DNA from: SAR324 cluster bacterium
Lineage (GTDB): Bacteria > SAR324 > XYD2-FULL-50-16 > JAERRU01
Direction of reading: 5' to 3'
Assembly (NCBI GenBank): GCA_016735295.1
Contig: JAERRU010000009.1
Coordinates: forward strand, 1 to 64,000
Length of the DNA stretch: 64,000 nt
Under the pieces are notes generated by a model. It ran no database searches. It saw only the letters and a program-made list of their open reading frames with translations, and had not been told where the DNA came from. Made by a program: the position numbers and the translations under genes. Numbering within the stretch: position 1 is the first letter of the stretch; each line of letters opens with the position of its first letter. Below, piece after piece: positions 1 through 11,546 of the stretch.

Positions 1-294
1 GTGAATAGAGCAAATGCCGAACACCGAATAGCGAATATTAAGGCGAATAAATTAATCAAAAATAGGCCATAAATTATTAAAAATAAGTAATAATCATTAT
101 TTTAAGTGAATAGCACAAATACCGAACACCGAATAGCGAGCATTAAGGCGAATAAATTAATCAAAAATAGGCCATAAATTATTAAAAATAAGTAATAATT
201 ATTATTTTAAGTGAATATCACAAATACCGAACACCGAATATCGGGCATTAAGGCGGATAAATTAATCAAAAATAGGCCATAAATTATTAAAAAT
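1..294. repeat. Tandem repeat, period 105 bp, about 2.8 copies in the window (copies begin at 1, 106 and 211; may extend upstream)
   Basis: Unit GTGAATAG..CAAAT.CCGAACACCGAATA.CG..ATTAAGGCG.ATAAATTAATCAAAAATAGGCCATAAATTATTAAAAAT... recurs at exact 105-bp spacing with few substitutions; third copy stops matching at about 294. Confidence 0.95.
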
Positions 295-334
295 GAACTA
301 TTTTTAAAAAATTCATAAAAAAAGATAACAATAT

Positions 335-374
335 TTGACATATTAATAAAGATTGGATAACCTCCCGAGGTTAT
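335..374 (+). promoter_or_regulatory. Possible promoter/leader element upstream of rpoB: TTGACA (335-340) plus palindrome ATAACCTC-CC-GAGGTTAT (357-374)
   Basis: Consensus -35 hexamer followed by an 8+8 perfect palindrome about 100 bp before the rpoB start. Confidence 0.35.
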
Positions 375-473
375 GATATTTAAAATATAAAAAAATTATT
401 AACACTCTGGCATAGTACTTAAGTTCCTGAATAGATAAGGACTATTTTTAACCCAAAAATAAAGAGCGCAAAG

Positions 474-3400
474 ATGTCTATTGATAACCCTAATGTTTAC
501 CGATACCGACTCAATTTTGGCAAAATTCCTACATTAATTGGCCCTCCTCATTTACTTCATGTGCAAAAGAATTCCTTTGAGGAATTTTTACAAGCAGATG
601 TGTTGCCCTTGGAAAGAAAGAATCAAGGCCTAGAGGCAGCGTTGAGGGGGATTTTCCCGATTGTGGATAATAGTGAAAGCCATAAAATGGAATATTTACA
701 TTATACACTGGGAGAACCTAAATTTGATGAGCGGGATTGTAGAGCAAGGGGAGTTTCTTACTCATTACCTCTTAGGGTTACGCTAAGGTTGATATATTTT
801 GATAAAGACAGTGCCGACGGGGTTAAAAAGATAAGTGAAGTTAAGGAGCAAGATGTTTATTTTGGAGATTTTCCCACCATGACGGGGCGTGGGTCTTTCA
901 TTATAAACGGCACAGAAAGAGTGATAGTGAGCCAATTGCACAAATCTCCGGGGATATTTTTCCGTAGTGAGGCGGCAAAAGGGGCTAATGCTAATAAACC
1001 AATATTTTCAGCACAAATATTACCGCAACGAGGTTCGTGGATTAATTTTGAATTTGATAATAAAGATTTTTTTAATGTTAGATTTGATAAAAAGCCTCGT
1101 TTTTTGGGAACATATTTTTTAAGGGCGTTAGGTTATACGGAAGAGGAATTAATCAAGAAATTTTATATAAGTGAAACAATATTTTTAGATAAAGCACGAA
1201 ACGAAGATAAAGATTCTCGTAAATATTTTAAGGGAGTGAGCGAGGGAGCAACGATTAATCAAAAAACAACCTACACAATACAGCACCCTAAGACTGAAGA
1301 TATAATAGTCACTAAAGGGCGTAAAATAAATAAAAACCACTTAAGAAAATTAAAAGAAGCGGGGATAGATAGAATAGAAGTAGCCGGTGAAGATTTATTA
1401 GGTCGATTTATTTGGCAAGATATTTCTGATTCTAAAGGAGAGCTTGTGGCCCGCTCTAATCAGGTTTTAACAGTGGAGTTGTTAGATGATATAATAAATA
1501 AGGGAATAAAAGAGATTAAATTAATTTATATCGGCAATCGCACGATAGGCAGTTCTTTAAGGGACACTTTAGCGATAGACAAGATAGAGAGCATAGATCA
1601 CGCGTTACTGGAGTTATATAAAAAGGTAAGACCAGGGGACGTGCCCACATTGGAAGTGGCTAAATTGCAGATTCGCAATATGTTTTTTAATCCAAATTTT
1701 TATGATTTATCGTTAGTGGGGCGTATGAAGTTAAATCGTAAATTAGGCTTAACTACAGATGAAAATTCTCGTATATTAACGCAAGACGATATTTTAGCGG
1801 TGGTGGGCTATCTATTGAAGTTAAAAGAAAATATAGGAGTGATTGACGACATAGATCATTTAAGCAACCGCAGAGTAAAAACAGTGGGCGAGCTTGTGGA
1901 AAATAGGTTCCAAGTTGGTTTGTCTAGAGTAGAAAAGGTGACCAAAGAGCGAATGTCGCTGCAGGCAGAAGATGGGATAAACATAACAGACGTAGTTAAT
2001 GCTAAGCCTTTGTTTGCGATGATTAATGAATTTTTTGGTAGTAGCCAGTTATCGCAATTTATGGATCAAACCAATTCTCTTTCAGAAATTACTCATAAAA
2101 GACGTCTTAGTGCATTAGGGCCAGGGGGCTTGGCAAGAGATAGAGCGGGTTTTGAGGTTAGGGATGTGCATAATTCCCATTATGGCCGTATATGTCCTAT
2201 TGAAACGCCAGAAGGGCCAAATATTGGATTAATTTCATCATTAGCGTGCTACGCTAGGATTAATGATCATGGCTTTATTGAGACTCCTTATCGTGAGGTA
2301 GAATCAGGCAAGGTATCTGATTCAGTTCGTTATCTATCGGCCTATGAAGATGATCAAACTAAGATAGTACAAGCAGAGGCTGTAGAGCAAAAAGATGGTG
2401 GATTAAAAAAAGAATTTGTTTCGGCAAGGGTGGGGGGAGAGTTTATGACTACTCATAAAAGCGAGATAGAATATATGGATTTATCTCCTAAGCAGTTGGT
2501 TTCAGTGGCTTCTTCGTTGATTCCTTTTTTAGAGCATGATGACGCTAACCGGGCTTTGATGGGTTCTAACATGCAAAGGCAGGCAGTTCCATTAATTAGG
2601 CCTCAAGCACCACTAGTGGGCACAGGCATGGAGCATCAGGTAGCGAGAGATTCAGGTGCTTGCGTGGTAGCTAAGCATGCTGGGGTGGTGGAGAGTGTTT
2701 ATTCATCAAGAATAGTGGTGGAATTTGGTAAAAATGAGGGAGATGAGATTAAGGCTAAGAGCAAGGATGAGGATGAAGATGGTGATAACGTTAAAGTTGA
2801 TATATATCATCTTGATAAATACAACAGATCAAATCAAAACACATGCATAGATAATCGTCCTTTGGTTAAAGAGGGTGATGTGGTTGAAGAGGGTCAAATT
2901 ATTGCTGATGCGGCGAGTATAGAATCTGGTGAAATAGCTTTGGGGCAAAACATGTTATTGGCATTTATGCCTTGGCATGGATATAATTATGAGGATTCTA
3001 TTTTAGTTAGTGAGCGGGTGTTGGTGCAGGATCGTTTTACTTCGGTTCATATTGAAGAATTAGAATGTTTATCGAGAGACACTAAATTAGGGCAAGAATT
3101 GATTACATCTGATTTACCTAATGTGAGTGAGTATTTTTTAAAGAATCTTGATAATTATGGGGTGATAAGGGTAGGTAGTTATGTTAAATCTGGCGATATA
3201 TTGGTAGGTAAAACCACGCCAAAGGGTGAATCGCACGTAAATCCTGAAGACAGGTTGTTAAGGGCTATTTTTGGCGATAAAGCGGCTGATGTGCGAGATA
3301 CATCGCTTAGGGTGTCGCAAGGAATAGAGGGGGTGGTGATAGATGTGAAGATGTATAACAGGCGGGGAATAGATAAAGATGAAAGACTATTAGAGATAGA

Positions 3401-4661
3401 GCGTGATAATTTGCGATTGATTGATGACGATTTTCGAGATGAGATTAGAATTATCAAAAGATTTTTTCAAAAAAAGGTAACGCCTTTTTTGAAAGAAGGA
3501 AAATTAAAGAAAGATTTATTGAATCCAAGAAATAAAGAGGTGTTATTTAAAAAGGGCACTAAATTAGTTAGTAAGGATTTACTAAATTTACCAGAAGAAG
3601 CTTGGGTGGTGATAGATCTTGATATAGGCAAAAAGAAGGCCCAAAGGTTATCAAATATATGTAATACTGTTTATCAGCAGTTTCAAGCGATTAATTTACT
3701 GTATGAAGGAAAGATTAGAAGAGAAACAATGGTTGATGATTTACCTCCTGGGGTGATTAGATCGGTCAAGGTTTATGTGGCGGTGAAAAGGCGTTTATCG
3801 GTAGGAGACAAGATGGCTGGTCGGCATGGCAACAAGGGGGTTATATCGCGAATAATTCCAGTAGAAGATATGCCATATTTAGCCGATGGCCGAGCGGTAG
3901 ATATAGCCCTTAATCCTTTAGGGGTTCCTTCTCGGATGAATGTTGGTCAAGTTTTAGAAACTCAATTAGGTTTTGTGGCTAATCAATTGGGCCGCAAGAT
4001 AGATGAGATGATAAAGGAATATAAACCAATGGATAAATTGACATCCTTTATAAAGAAAGTTTATAGCTCGCCTACATTTGATAAGTATTTGGCAGAATTA
4101 AGTGAAGATGAATTAAAGGAATTCACGAAAAAATTAAGTAAAGGGGTGCATGTTAGCACGCCAGTATTTGATGGGGCGACAGAAAAAGAAATTCAAAGAT
4201 TGGCTAAAATTTGTGATGTTGAAACTCATGGCAAGGTGCAGCTTTTTGATGGATTAACTGGTGATGCTTTTGAGCAGAAGGTAACGGTGGGATATATGTA
4301 TGTAATGAAATTGCATCATTTAGCAGATGAAAAAATACATGCTAGATCGATAGGTCCTTATTCGTTGGTAACGCAGCAGCCATTAGGCGGTAAGGCCCAA
4401 AGAGGAGGTCAAAGATTTGGAGAAATGGAGGTATGGGCACTAGAGGCTTATGGAGCGGCTTACGCATTAAGAGAAATGCTAACGGTTAAATCTGATGATG
4501 TGGTGGGGAGAAATAAGGTTTATGAGTCGATTGTGAAGGGGTCAAATAATGAATATTCAGGGATACCTGAGTCATTTAAGGTGTTAATTAATGAATTAAA
4601 GGCGTTGTGTCTTGATTTTAGATTAATAAAAGATCTTAGATTTTTAGATGGTGAAAGTTGA
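474..4661 (+). CDS. rpoB: DNA-directed RNA polymerase subunit beta
   Basis: Full-length beta subunit; motifs such as RRLSALGPGGLARDRAGFEVRDVHNSHYGRICPIETPEGPNIGLI and GGKAQRGGQRFGEMEVWALEAYGAAY. Confidence 0.99.
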   Translation: MSIDNPNVYRYRLNFGKIPTLIGPPHLLHVQKNSFEEFLQADVLPLERKNQGLEAALRGIFPIVDNSESHKMEYLHYTLGEPKFDERDCRARGVSYSLPLRVTLRLIYFDKDSADGVKKISEVKEQDVYFGDFPTMTGRGSFIINGTERVIVSQLHKSPGIFFRSEAAKGANANKPIFSAQILPQRGSWINFEFDNKDFFNVRFDKKPRFLGTYFLRALGYTEEELIKKFYISETIFLDKARNEDKDSRKYFKGVSEGATINQKTTYTIQHPKTEDIIVTKGRKINKNHLRKLKEAGIDRIEVAGEDLLGRFIWQDISDSKGELVARSNQVLTVELLDDIINKGIKEIKLIYIGNRTIGSSLRDTLAIDKIESIDHALLELYKKVRPGDVPTLEVAKLQIRNMFFNPNFYDLSLVGRMKLNRKLGLTTDENSRILTQDDILAVVGYLLKLKENIGVIDDIDHLSNRRVKTVGELVENRFQVGLSRVEKVTKERMSLQAEDGINITDVVNAKPLFAMINEFFGSSQLSQFMDQTNSLSEITHKRRLSALGPGGLARDRAGFEVRDVHNSHYGRICPIETPEGPNIGLISSLACYARINDHGFIETPYREVESGKVSDSVRYLSAYEDDQTKIVQAEAVEQKDGGLKKEFVSARVGGEFMTTHKSEIEYMDLSPKQLVSVASSLIPFLEHDDANRALMGSNMQRQAVPLIRPQAPLVGTGMEHQVARDSGACVVAKHAGVVESVYSSRIVVEFGKNEGDEIKAKSKDEDEDGDNVKVDIYHLDKYNRSNQNTCIDNRPLVKEGDVVEEGQIIADAASIESGEIALGQNMLLAFMPWHGYNYEDSILVSERVLVQDRFTSVHIEELECLSRDTKLGQELITSDLPNVSEYFLKNLDNYGVIRVGSYVKSGDILVGKTTPKGESHVNPEDRLLRAIFGDKAADVRDTSLRVSQGIEGVVIDVKMYNRRGIDKDERLLEIERDNLRLIDDDFRDEIRIIKRFFQKKVTPFLKEGKLKKDLLNPRNKEVLFKKGTKLVSKDLLNLPEEAWVVIDLDIGKKKAQRLSNICNTVYQQFQAINLLYEGKIRRETMVDDLPPGVIRSVKVYVAVKRRLSVGDKMAGRHGNKGVISRIIPVEDMPYLADGRAVDIALNPLGVPSRMNVGQVLETQLGFVANQLGRKIDEMIKEYKPMDKLTSFIKKVYSSPTFDKYLAELSEDELKEFTKKLSKGVHVSTPVFDGATEKEIQRLAKICDVETHGKVQLFDGLTGDAFEQKVTVGYMYVMKLHHLADEKIHARSIGPYSLVTQQPLGGKAQRGGQRFGEMEVWALEAYGAAYALREMLTVKSDDVVGRNKVYESIVKGSNNEYSGIPESFKVLINELKALCLDFRLIKDLRFLDGES

Positions 4662-4714
4662 GATGGGGCAGGATTTTTTTTCAGTAATTTTTTAAAAATT
4701 TAAATCATATAAAG

Positions 4715-7700
4715 ATGAGAAATGTAGAGCCTCAAGACCCACAGAAGTATCAAGCAATTCAAATAACTTTAGCTTCATCTGAGCAAATTTTATCATGGTC
4801 ATCGGGAGAAGTAAAAACTCCTGAAACGATAAATTACCGTACTCTAAAGCCTGAGCGAATGGGTCTTTTTTGTGGACAAATATTTGGCCCTGTTAAAGAT
4901 TACGAATGCATATGCGGTAAATATAAAAGAATGAAGCATCGTGGGATTAGGTGTGAAAAGTGCGGGGTAGAGGTGATAGAATCCAAGGTTCGGCGGGAGA
5001 GGTTGGGGCATATAAAATTATCTTGCCCAGTATCTCATGTGTGGTTTTTAAAGATTACTCCGAGCAAGATGGCTCATTACCTTGATATAAATGTTAAAGA
5101 TTTAGAGCGGGTGATTTATTTTGATTCTTATGTGGTGGTTGAGCCAGGGGGAACAGATATGAATTTAGGAGAGGTGATTGATGAGGCTACTTGCCGAGAG
5201 CTGATGGAGCACGATAATAAATTCGAAGCGATCATAGGAGCAGAGGGGATTAGAAAATTAATAAAAAGGCGGGGTTCGGTTGAGGATTTGAGCCATGATT
5301 TGAGGGAAGAGCTATATTCCACTAAATCAGAGACCAAGCGTAAGAAATTGGTGAAGCGTTTAAAGGTGATAGAATCATTTAAAAAATCAAAGATCGATCC
5401 TGCTAATATGATTTTGGATGTTATCCCGGTTATTTCACCTGAGTTAAGACCGTTGGTTCCATTAGATGGAGGAAGGTTTGCTACTAGTGATTTAAATGAT
5501 TTATACCGCCGAATAATTCATCGTAACAACCGGTTAAAGCGATTGCTTGATCTTAATGCACCTGAGGTTATTTTAAAAAATGAAAAAAGGATGTTGCAAG
5601 AATCGGTTGACGCTTTATTTGATAATGGGCGTCGGGGCAGAGCAATTCCTGGAGCGAACAAGCGACCGCTTAAATCATTAAGTGATTCATTGAAGGGTAA
5701 ATACGGAAGGTTCAGGCAGAATTTGCTAGGTAAGAGGGTTGATTATTCGGGACGAACGGTGATAGTGGTTGGTCCACAACTTAAATTAAATCAGTGTGGA
5801 ATGCCTAAAATAATGGCATTGGAGCTATTCAAACCATTTATTTATTATAATTTAATAAAAAATGAGAAGGCCTCCACAATCAAGCTGGCTAAGAAGATGA
5901 TAGAAGACAGGGATCCGGCGATATGGGCCGCTCTGGACGCTGTTATTAAGGATCACCCTGTGATGTTGAACCGAGCACCAACATTGCATAGGCTTGGTAT
6001 ACAAGCCTTCGAGCCAATTTTGATTGAGGGAAAATCATTACAATTGCATCCATTGGTGTGTACTGCGTTTAATGCTGATTTTGATGGAGATCAAATGGCG
6101 GTTCACGTTCCTTTAACGATAGAGGCAAAGATGGAGGCCAAGGTGTTAATGATGGCAATCAACAACATCTTATCACCAGCTACAGGCAAGCCTATTATGA
6201 TTCCAACCCAAGATATGGTATTGGGCATATATTGGATGAGCAAGTCTTTTCCTGGTCGAAAGGGAGAGGGCAAATATTTTGCTAATCCACAAGACGCAGT
6301 TAATGCTTATGAGTATGGAATGATAGATTTGCAAGCAAAGGTAAAGGTTAGGCTGAGTGATGGATTTATTGATACCACGCCAGGAAGGATGATTTTATAT
6401 AAAATAATGCCATCTAACTTTGATGTTAAGTATGTCAATAGATTGCTTAAGAAAAAAGATATAGAAGAGATGATAAACCATATTTACCGTGTGTCGGGCA
6501 ATGTGGCTACAGTAAGGGTGTTAGATAAAATTAAAAATACTGGTTATTTTTACGCCACTAAGGTTGGTTTTTCTATATCAATGAGTGATATGGTAATACC
6601 TGAAGAGAAGAAGCAAATTATTGATGGGGCGTCTGGTGAGGTAAATCATATACATGAGCAGCATGGGGAAGGGATAATAACTTCTGGGGAGCGTTATAAT
6701 AAGGTAGTTGATATATGGTCTAAGGCCACTGAGGATATTGCCCAAAAGATGATAAAATCATTAGCAAAAGAAGTTAAAGATGATAATGACAGGGTAACAT
6801 TAAATCCTATTTTTGCTATGGCAGATTCAGGAGCAAGGGGAAGCACCAATCAGAGCAAGCAGTTAGGGGGAATGAGGGGATTAATGGCTAAGCCATCAGG
6901 AGAAATAATTGAGGCTCCTATCACCGCTAATTTTAGAGAGGGATTAACTGTTCATCAGTATTTCATTTCTACTCATGGAGCAAGAAAGGGGCTAGCAGAT
7001 ACAGCATTAAAAACAGCTGGTTCAGGTTATTTAACGCGAAAATTAGTTGATGTAGCACAAGATGTGGTGATTAGTACGCATGATTGCGGAACTGATGATT
7101 ATACAGAAGTATCGGCGTTGAGTGTGAGTGGGCAGGTGATAGAGACTTTATCAGAAAGATTGTTAGGTAGAACTTTAGCCCAAGATGTATTAGATAGAGA
7201 TACTGGTAAGGTGCTATTTGAAAAGGGGATTATGCTTGATGAGGGCATGTCGGATGAGATAGCGGGTTTGGGCTATGATAAAATAAAGATAAGAGGCATA
7301 TTGCACTGCGCAGCTGAGCGAGGGCTTTGTGCTAAGTGTTATGGTCGTGATTTAGCAAGAGGGGGAGAGGTTTCACTAGGAGAAGCTGTGGGAGTTGTGG
7401 CGGCTCAATCGATAGGAGAGCCGGGCACGCAATTAACTATGCGTACCTTTCATATTGGGGGCACCGTGAGTAGACAGGCAGAAGATACTGATTGGATTTC
7501 ACATGGAGTGGGGATACTTTCATTAAAAAGGGTTAAGCTGGTCAAGAACCGAGAGGGTAAAATGATAGTTGTGTCTCGTAATTCTGAGGCACATATTGTT
7601 AATGAAAAGGGGGAAATATTGCTTAAGCATCGCATACCAGCAGGGGCGTTTGTATTTTTTGCTGATAAGGCAAAAATTAAGGTAGGCGATAAAATTGCGG

Positions 7701-8800
7701 AGTGGGATCCGTTCTCCATCCCAATTATTACTGATGTGGGCGGTAAAATTAAGTTAGTAGATCTTATTGATGGTAAATCAGTTAAAGCTCAAACTGATGA
7801 TATTACTGGCCGGGTCAGGCGGGTTGTGTTGGATTCAGTAGGCTATGAATATAGGCCTTCTGTGATGATAAAAAATGAAAAAACAGGTTTAGCGGTTACC
7901 AGAAAAGATGGTCGCGAGCATCCTGGATTTTATATGCCTATGAGGGCTGAGGTTTTGGTGCAAGATAAAAGCTTAGTTCAAGCGGGAGATATCATTGCTA
8001 AGTTACCACGCGATACGGTTAAAAATAAGGATATCATCGGTGGATTGCCACGGGTTATTGAATTATTTGAGGCGAGAGCACCTAAGGAATTATGTTGTAT
8101 GGTATCAGGCATTACTGGCTATGTTGAGTTTGGGGAGAGCATGAAAAGGAAAAGGCGGGTGATAGTGCGTAGTGATAGTGGTGATGAATTTAGGGAATAT
8201 TTGATACCTAAAGATAAACATATTTTGGTGATGGAAGGAGATTATATTGAGGCCGGAGAAAGGCTAACTGATGGCCAAGCTAACCCGCACGATATTTTAC
8301 GTATTAAGGGCTCGGGCGAATTAGTTAATTTTTTAGTTAATGAGGTGCAAGAGGTTTACCGTTTACAAGGGGTTAAAATTCATGATAAGCAAATAGAAAT
8401 TATCGTTAGGCAAATGCTATTAAAGGTTGAGATAGTAGATCCTGGTGATTCAACTTATTTGGTGGGTAATCCTATATCTAAGAAGGAATTTGCTAGAGTT
8501 AATAGTGAATTAGCGAAAGAGGGACTAGATAAAATACAGGCTTTACCTATGTTGCAAGGCATTACTAAGGCGGCGTTGAGCACAGATTCTTTTCTTTCTG
8601 ATGTATCATTTCAAGAAACGACTAAAATTTTAACTGAGTCTTCTATTGCGGGCCGAGTTGATGTGTTTGCGGGATTAAAAGAAAATGTAATATTTGGTCG
8701 GCTTATTCCTGCGGGCACGGGATTTTATCAAAAGAATCAATATGATTACGAGGTTAAAGGAGATGAGCTGGTAATGAATTATGAAGCTGATGAGGCGTAG
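4715..8800 (+). CDS. rpoC: DNA-directed RNA polymerase subunit beta'
   Basis: [15 protein letters not shown] catalytic motif, zinc-binding [23 protein letters not shown], trigger-loop region. Confidence 0.99.
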   Translation: MRNVEPQDPQKYQAIQITLASSEQILSWSSGEVKTPETINYRTLKPERMGLFCGQIFGPVKDYECICGKYKRMKHRGIRCEKCGVEVIESKVRRERLGHIKLSCPVSHVWFLKITPSKMAHYLDINVKDLERVIYFDSYVVVEPGGTDMNLGEVIDEATCRELMEHDNKFEAIIGAEGIRKLIKRRGSVEDLSHDLREELYSTKSETKRKKLVKRLKVIESFKKSKIDPANMILDVIPVISPELRPLVPLDGGRFATSDLNDLYRRIIHRNNRLKRLLDLNAPEVILKNEKRMLQESVDALFDNGRRGRAIPGANKRPLKSLSDSLKGKYGRFRQNLLGKRVDYSGRTVIVVGPQLKLNQCGMPKIMALELFKPFIYYNLIKNEKASTIKLAKKMIEDRDPAIWAALDAVIKDHPVMLNRAPTLHRLGIQAFEPILIEGKSLQLHPLVCTAFNADFDGDQMAVHVPLTIEAKMEAKVLMMAINNILSPATGKPIMIPTQDMVLGIYWMSKSFPGRKGEGKYFANPQDAVNAYEYGMIDLQAKVKVRLSDGFIDTTPGRMILYKIMPSNFDVKYVNRLLKKKDIEEMINHIYRVSGNVATVRVLDKIKNTGYFYATKVGFSISMSDMVIPEEKKQIIDGASGEVNHIHEQHGEGIITSGERYNKVVDIWSKATEDIAQKMIKSLAKEVKDDNDRVTLNPIFAMADSGARGSTNQSKQLGGMRGLMAKPSGEIIEAPITANFREGLTVHQYFISTHGARKGLADTALKTAGSGYLTRKLVDVAQDVVISTHDCGTDDYTEVSALSVSGQVIETLSERLLGRTLAQDVLDRDTGKVLFEKGIMLDEGMSDEIAGLGYDKIKIRGILHCAAERGLCAKCYGRDLARGGEVSLGEAVGVVAAQSIGEPGTQLTMRTFHIGGTVSRQAEDTDWISHGVGILSLKRVKLVKNREGKMIVVSRNSEAHIVNEKGEILLKHRIPAGAFVFFADKAKIKVGDKIAEWDPFSIPIITDVGGKIKLVDLIDGKSVKAQTDDITGRVRRVVLDSVGYEYRPSVMIKNEKTGLAVTRKDGREHPGFYMPMRAEVLVQDKSLVQAGDIIAKLPRDTVKNKDIIGGLPRVIELFEARAPKELCCMVSGITGYVEFGESMKRKRRVIVRSDSGDEFREYLIPKDKHILVMEGDYIEAGERLTDGQANPHDILRIKGSGELVNFLVNEVQEVYRLQGVKIHDKQIEIIVRQMLLKVEIVDPGDSTYLVGNPISKKEFARVNSELAKEGLDKIQALPMLQGITKAALSTDSFLSDVSFQETTKILTESSIAGRVDVFAGLKENVIFGRLIPAGTGFYQKNQYDYEVKGDELVMNYEADEA

Positions 8801-8821
8801 GCAAAATTAGATTAATATGGC

Positions 8822-10465
8822 ATGCAGGAAATAAATGGTGCTGAAGCGATAATTAAGGTTTTAGAAGACCTAGGTGTTAGGATAATATTTGGTTATCCTG
8901 GTGGTGCTAATTTGCCTATTTATGATGCCTTGGCTAAATCTACGCAAATTAAGCATATTTTAGCCAGGCATGAGCAGGGTGCTGCGTTTATGGCTGGCGG
9001 ATATGCTAGAGTTAAGGGGGTACCGGGAGTTTGTTTGGCTACATCTGGCCCTGGGGTAACTAACTTAATCACAGGTTTAGCCGACGCCTATCTTGATTCT
9101 GTACCTATATTGGCGTTAACAGGGCAAATTTCGCGTGATTTTGTGGGAACTGACGCCTTTCAAGAGGTGGACACTTTTAATATGACCATTCCCATTACGA
9201 AGCATAATGAGCTTATTTATAATGAAAAGGAGCTTGTTCCTGCGATTAGGAGTGCGTTTTTCATTGCTAGTAGCGGGCGTTATGGGCCTACGTTGGTTGA
9301 TATTCCTCGAGATATTCAAGAAAAGAAAGCTCATTATGATTTATCAGAGACTAGAGAAAATAAGGGTTATCAGCCTACTTTAGTTCCTCATATAGGTCAA
9401 ATTAAGCGATGTTTTAGGGCATTACGCAAGGCAGAGAGGCCTTTGATTATTGCTGGGGGAGGAGTTGTTTTGGCTAGAGCTAATCAAAAATTACTTGCTT
9501 TTGTAGAAAAAACTGGTGTGCCGGTAGTGAGAACTTTAATGGGTAAATCGGCGATGCCTGAAGATCATGATCTTTTTTTAGGCATGCTGGGCACTCATGG
9601 CAATGCTGATGCTAATCGGGCGGTGGTGCAATCTGATATGGTGTTGGCTATAGGCACTAGGTTTGGTGATAGATCTACTATGCAAAAGAAGAGTTATTTT
9701 TTAAAAGATAAGGTGGTGGTGCATATTGATATAGATCCGGCAGAAATAAGTAAAACGGTGGCAGTTGATATTCCTATGGTGGGAGATATTAATGAGGCGT
9801 TGAATTTATTATTAAAGGGCTTAGTTGAGCGGGCGGAATTTCCTAAGCAGAAGTGGTTTAAACGCAAGACGAATGATAATATTTTAGGAAAATGGGAAGA
9901 AGCTGAGATAATAGGATTAGCGGTTAGTGAGATTTCCAAAATAGACCAAGAGCTGCATTTAAGCACAGACGTGGGTCGCCATCAGATGTGGGCCACTCAT
10001 TTTTGTAATAATTCTAAACATTGGCCGTTATTAACATCAGGTGGGTTAGGCACTATGGGTTTTGGGCTTCCTGCAGCGATTGGGGCTTGGTTTGCGGATC
10101 CTACTAAACCAGCTATTAACATTACAGGCGATGGTAGTTTTTATATGAATATGCAAGAATTTGTGGTGGCGGTAGAATATGACGTGCCCTTAACGGTTTT
10201 TATTGTGAATGATCAAAAATTGGGCATGATTCGCGAGCTACAAAAAACTAAATATGGAGGCCGTTATTTTGGACATAATTTTAAGCATACAATTGATTTT
10301 GTTGGCCTAGCTCGGGCAATGGGAGGGCAGGGGTATAAGATTAATCATAAATTTGAGATATTACCAACTTTGCTCAAGGCTATAAAATCGAAGAAACCTT
10401 GTATTATAGATTTTGATCTTCATAGAGTTGCTAAGGGGTTAGCACCCACATTAAAGGCTATGTAG
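8822..10465 (+). CDS. ilvB: Acetolactate synthase large-subunit-like ThDP enzyme
   Basis: ThDP enzyme fold: FGYPGGANLPIYDAL, ARHEQGAAFMAGGYAR (catalytic Glu), ThDP-binding GDGSFYMNMQE...VNDQKLGMI. Confidence 0.85.
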   Translation: MQEINGAEAIIKVLEDLGVRIIFGYPGGANLPIYDALAKSTQIKHILARHEQGAAFMAGGYARVKGVPGVCLATSGPGVTNLITGLADAYLDSVPILALTGQISRDFVGTDAFQEVDTFNMTIPITKHNELIYNEKELVPAIRSAFFIASSGRYGPTLVDIPRDIQEKKAHYDLSETRENKGYQPTLVPHIGQIKRCFRALRKAERPLIIAGGGVVLARANQKLLAFVEKTGVPVVRTLMGKSAMPEDHDLFLGMLGTHGNADANRAVVQSDMVLAIGTRFGDRSTMQKKSYFLKDKVVVHIDIDPAEISKTVAVDIPMVGDINEALNLLLKGLVERAEFPKQKWFKRKTNDNILGKWEEAEIIGLAVSEISKIDQELHLSTDVGRHQMWATHFCNNSKHWPLLTSGGLGTMGFGLPAAIGAWFADPTKPAINITGDGSFYMNMQEFVVAVEYDVPLTVFIVNDQKLGMIRELQKTKYGGRYFGHNFKHTIDFVGLARAMGGQGYKINHKFEILPTLLKAIKSKKPCIIDFDLHRVAKGLAPTLKAM

Positions 10466-10522
10466 GTATTTGGTTTATTTTAAAATTAATTATAGTTTAA
10501 CGAGAAACTAAAATTTAAGAAT

Positions 10523-11308
10523 ATGAATTGGATTGATACGCACTGCCATTTAGAGATGATAGAAGGAGACACTAAAGATGTGGTGAGTAGCTCTATGGAG
10601 TTAGGGGTGGATAAAATGGTGACTATCGGCACGTCGCCGGCTAATAATAAACAGGTTTTATCTAATATCAAAAAATTTGATAATGTATATGGAACATTAG
10701 GCGTTCATCCTAATGACGCTAACCAGCAAGCGATGGTTTATCTTGATGGCATTACTGAGGAATTAAGCAGTAACAAAAAGATTTTAGCTATTGGGGAGTG
10801 TGGGTTTGATTTTTTCCGGCAACAAACGTCTTTGAGTGATCAAAGGGTAGTTTTTGAAAAGCAAATGCAAATGGCATTAGAGCTTAAATTACCGATAGTT
10901 ATTCATTCCAGGCAAGCGGAAGAGGAGACCATCGCTGCTATGGAACCATATTTAAAGAAGGGATTAAAGGCATTATTTCATTGTTTTACCTCAAAAGATA
11001 TTTTATTTGAATTAGGGATGAGGTTTGATAGTTGGTTTTCGTATAATGCAATAGCGACTTTTAAGAAGGGGGATGAGATAAGGGAATTTTTGCTTAAAAC
11101 ACCGACTGATAAAATTTTGATAGAAACAGATTCTCCCTATTTAGCTCCGGCACCTTACCGAGGAAAGGGAAATATTCCTGGCTATGTTAGTATAATAGGA
11201 AAGGAGTTAGCCGGATTTTTAAATATCGGTGAAGCTGAGTTTATGAAATTAACCTATGATAATTGTCATACATTCTATGATAGGCTTAAGTTGGGTGGTG
11301 TTATATAA
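10523..11308 (+). CDS. tatD: TatD family hydrolase
   Basis: IDTHCHLE, IGECGFDFF, PIVIHSRQA, HCFTS, ILIETDSPYLAP motifs. Confidence 0.95.
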   Translation: MNWIDTHCHLEMIEGDTKDVVSSSMELGVDKMVTIGTSPANNKQVLSNIKKFDNVYGTLGVHPNDANQQAMVYLDGITEELSSNKKILAIGECGFDFFRQQTSLSDQRVVFEKQMQMALELKLPIVIHSRQAEEETIAAMEPYLKKGLKALFHCFTSKDILFELGMRFDSWFSYNAIATFKKGDEIREFLLKTPTDKILIETDSPYLAPAPYRGKGNIPGYVSIIGKELAGFLNIGEAEFMKLTYDNCHTFYDRLKLGGVI

Positions 11309-11546
11309 AATAAAGACGTTTGCTTTGGTAAAGGAAAAGATAGGTAAGGGTTTGCTGGAGATTGATTTAGCAAAAAATTTAACTAAAAATCAGTTTATAG
11401 CAGAAATTTGCCGTTGTTATCCTAGTTTAAAAAAATATGAATCATCGTTAAAATTGGCATGTGATTATAAATATATGCTTGATGATGAGATAGTTAAAGA
11501 TACGGTTGAGGAGATTGCCATATTTTCTTCGGTAAGTGGGGGATAA
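11295..11546 (+). CDS. moaD: Molybdopterin synthase sulfur-carrier subunit
   Basis: Small ubiquitin-fold protein ending ...IFSSVSGG; overlaps the start of moaE; ORF track starts at 11256 but GTG codons at 11292/11295 fit better. Confidence 0.8.
   Translation: MVLYKIKTFALVKEKIGKGLLEIDLAKNLTKNQFIAEICRCYPSLKKYESSLKLACDYKYMLDDEIVKDTVEEIAIFSSVSGG

Noticed and set aside
1-294. CRISPR array interpretation of the leader repeats
   Set aside because: The whole 105-bp unit repeats; no short repeat with unique spacers and no cas genes.
3179-3457. 92-aa antisense ORF opposite rpoB (likewise 5128-5337 and 7450-7719 opposite rpoC)
   Set aside because: Within conserved RNA polymerase genes; no support as genes.
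11256-11308. Extended N-terminus of the MoaD ORF
   Set aside because: It overlaps the tatD 3' end in another frame; internal GTG codons give a normal MoaD length.
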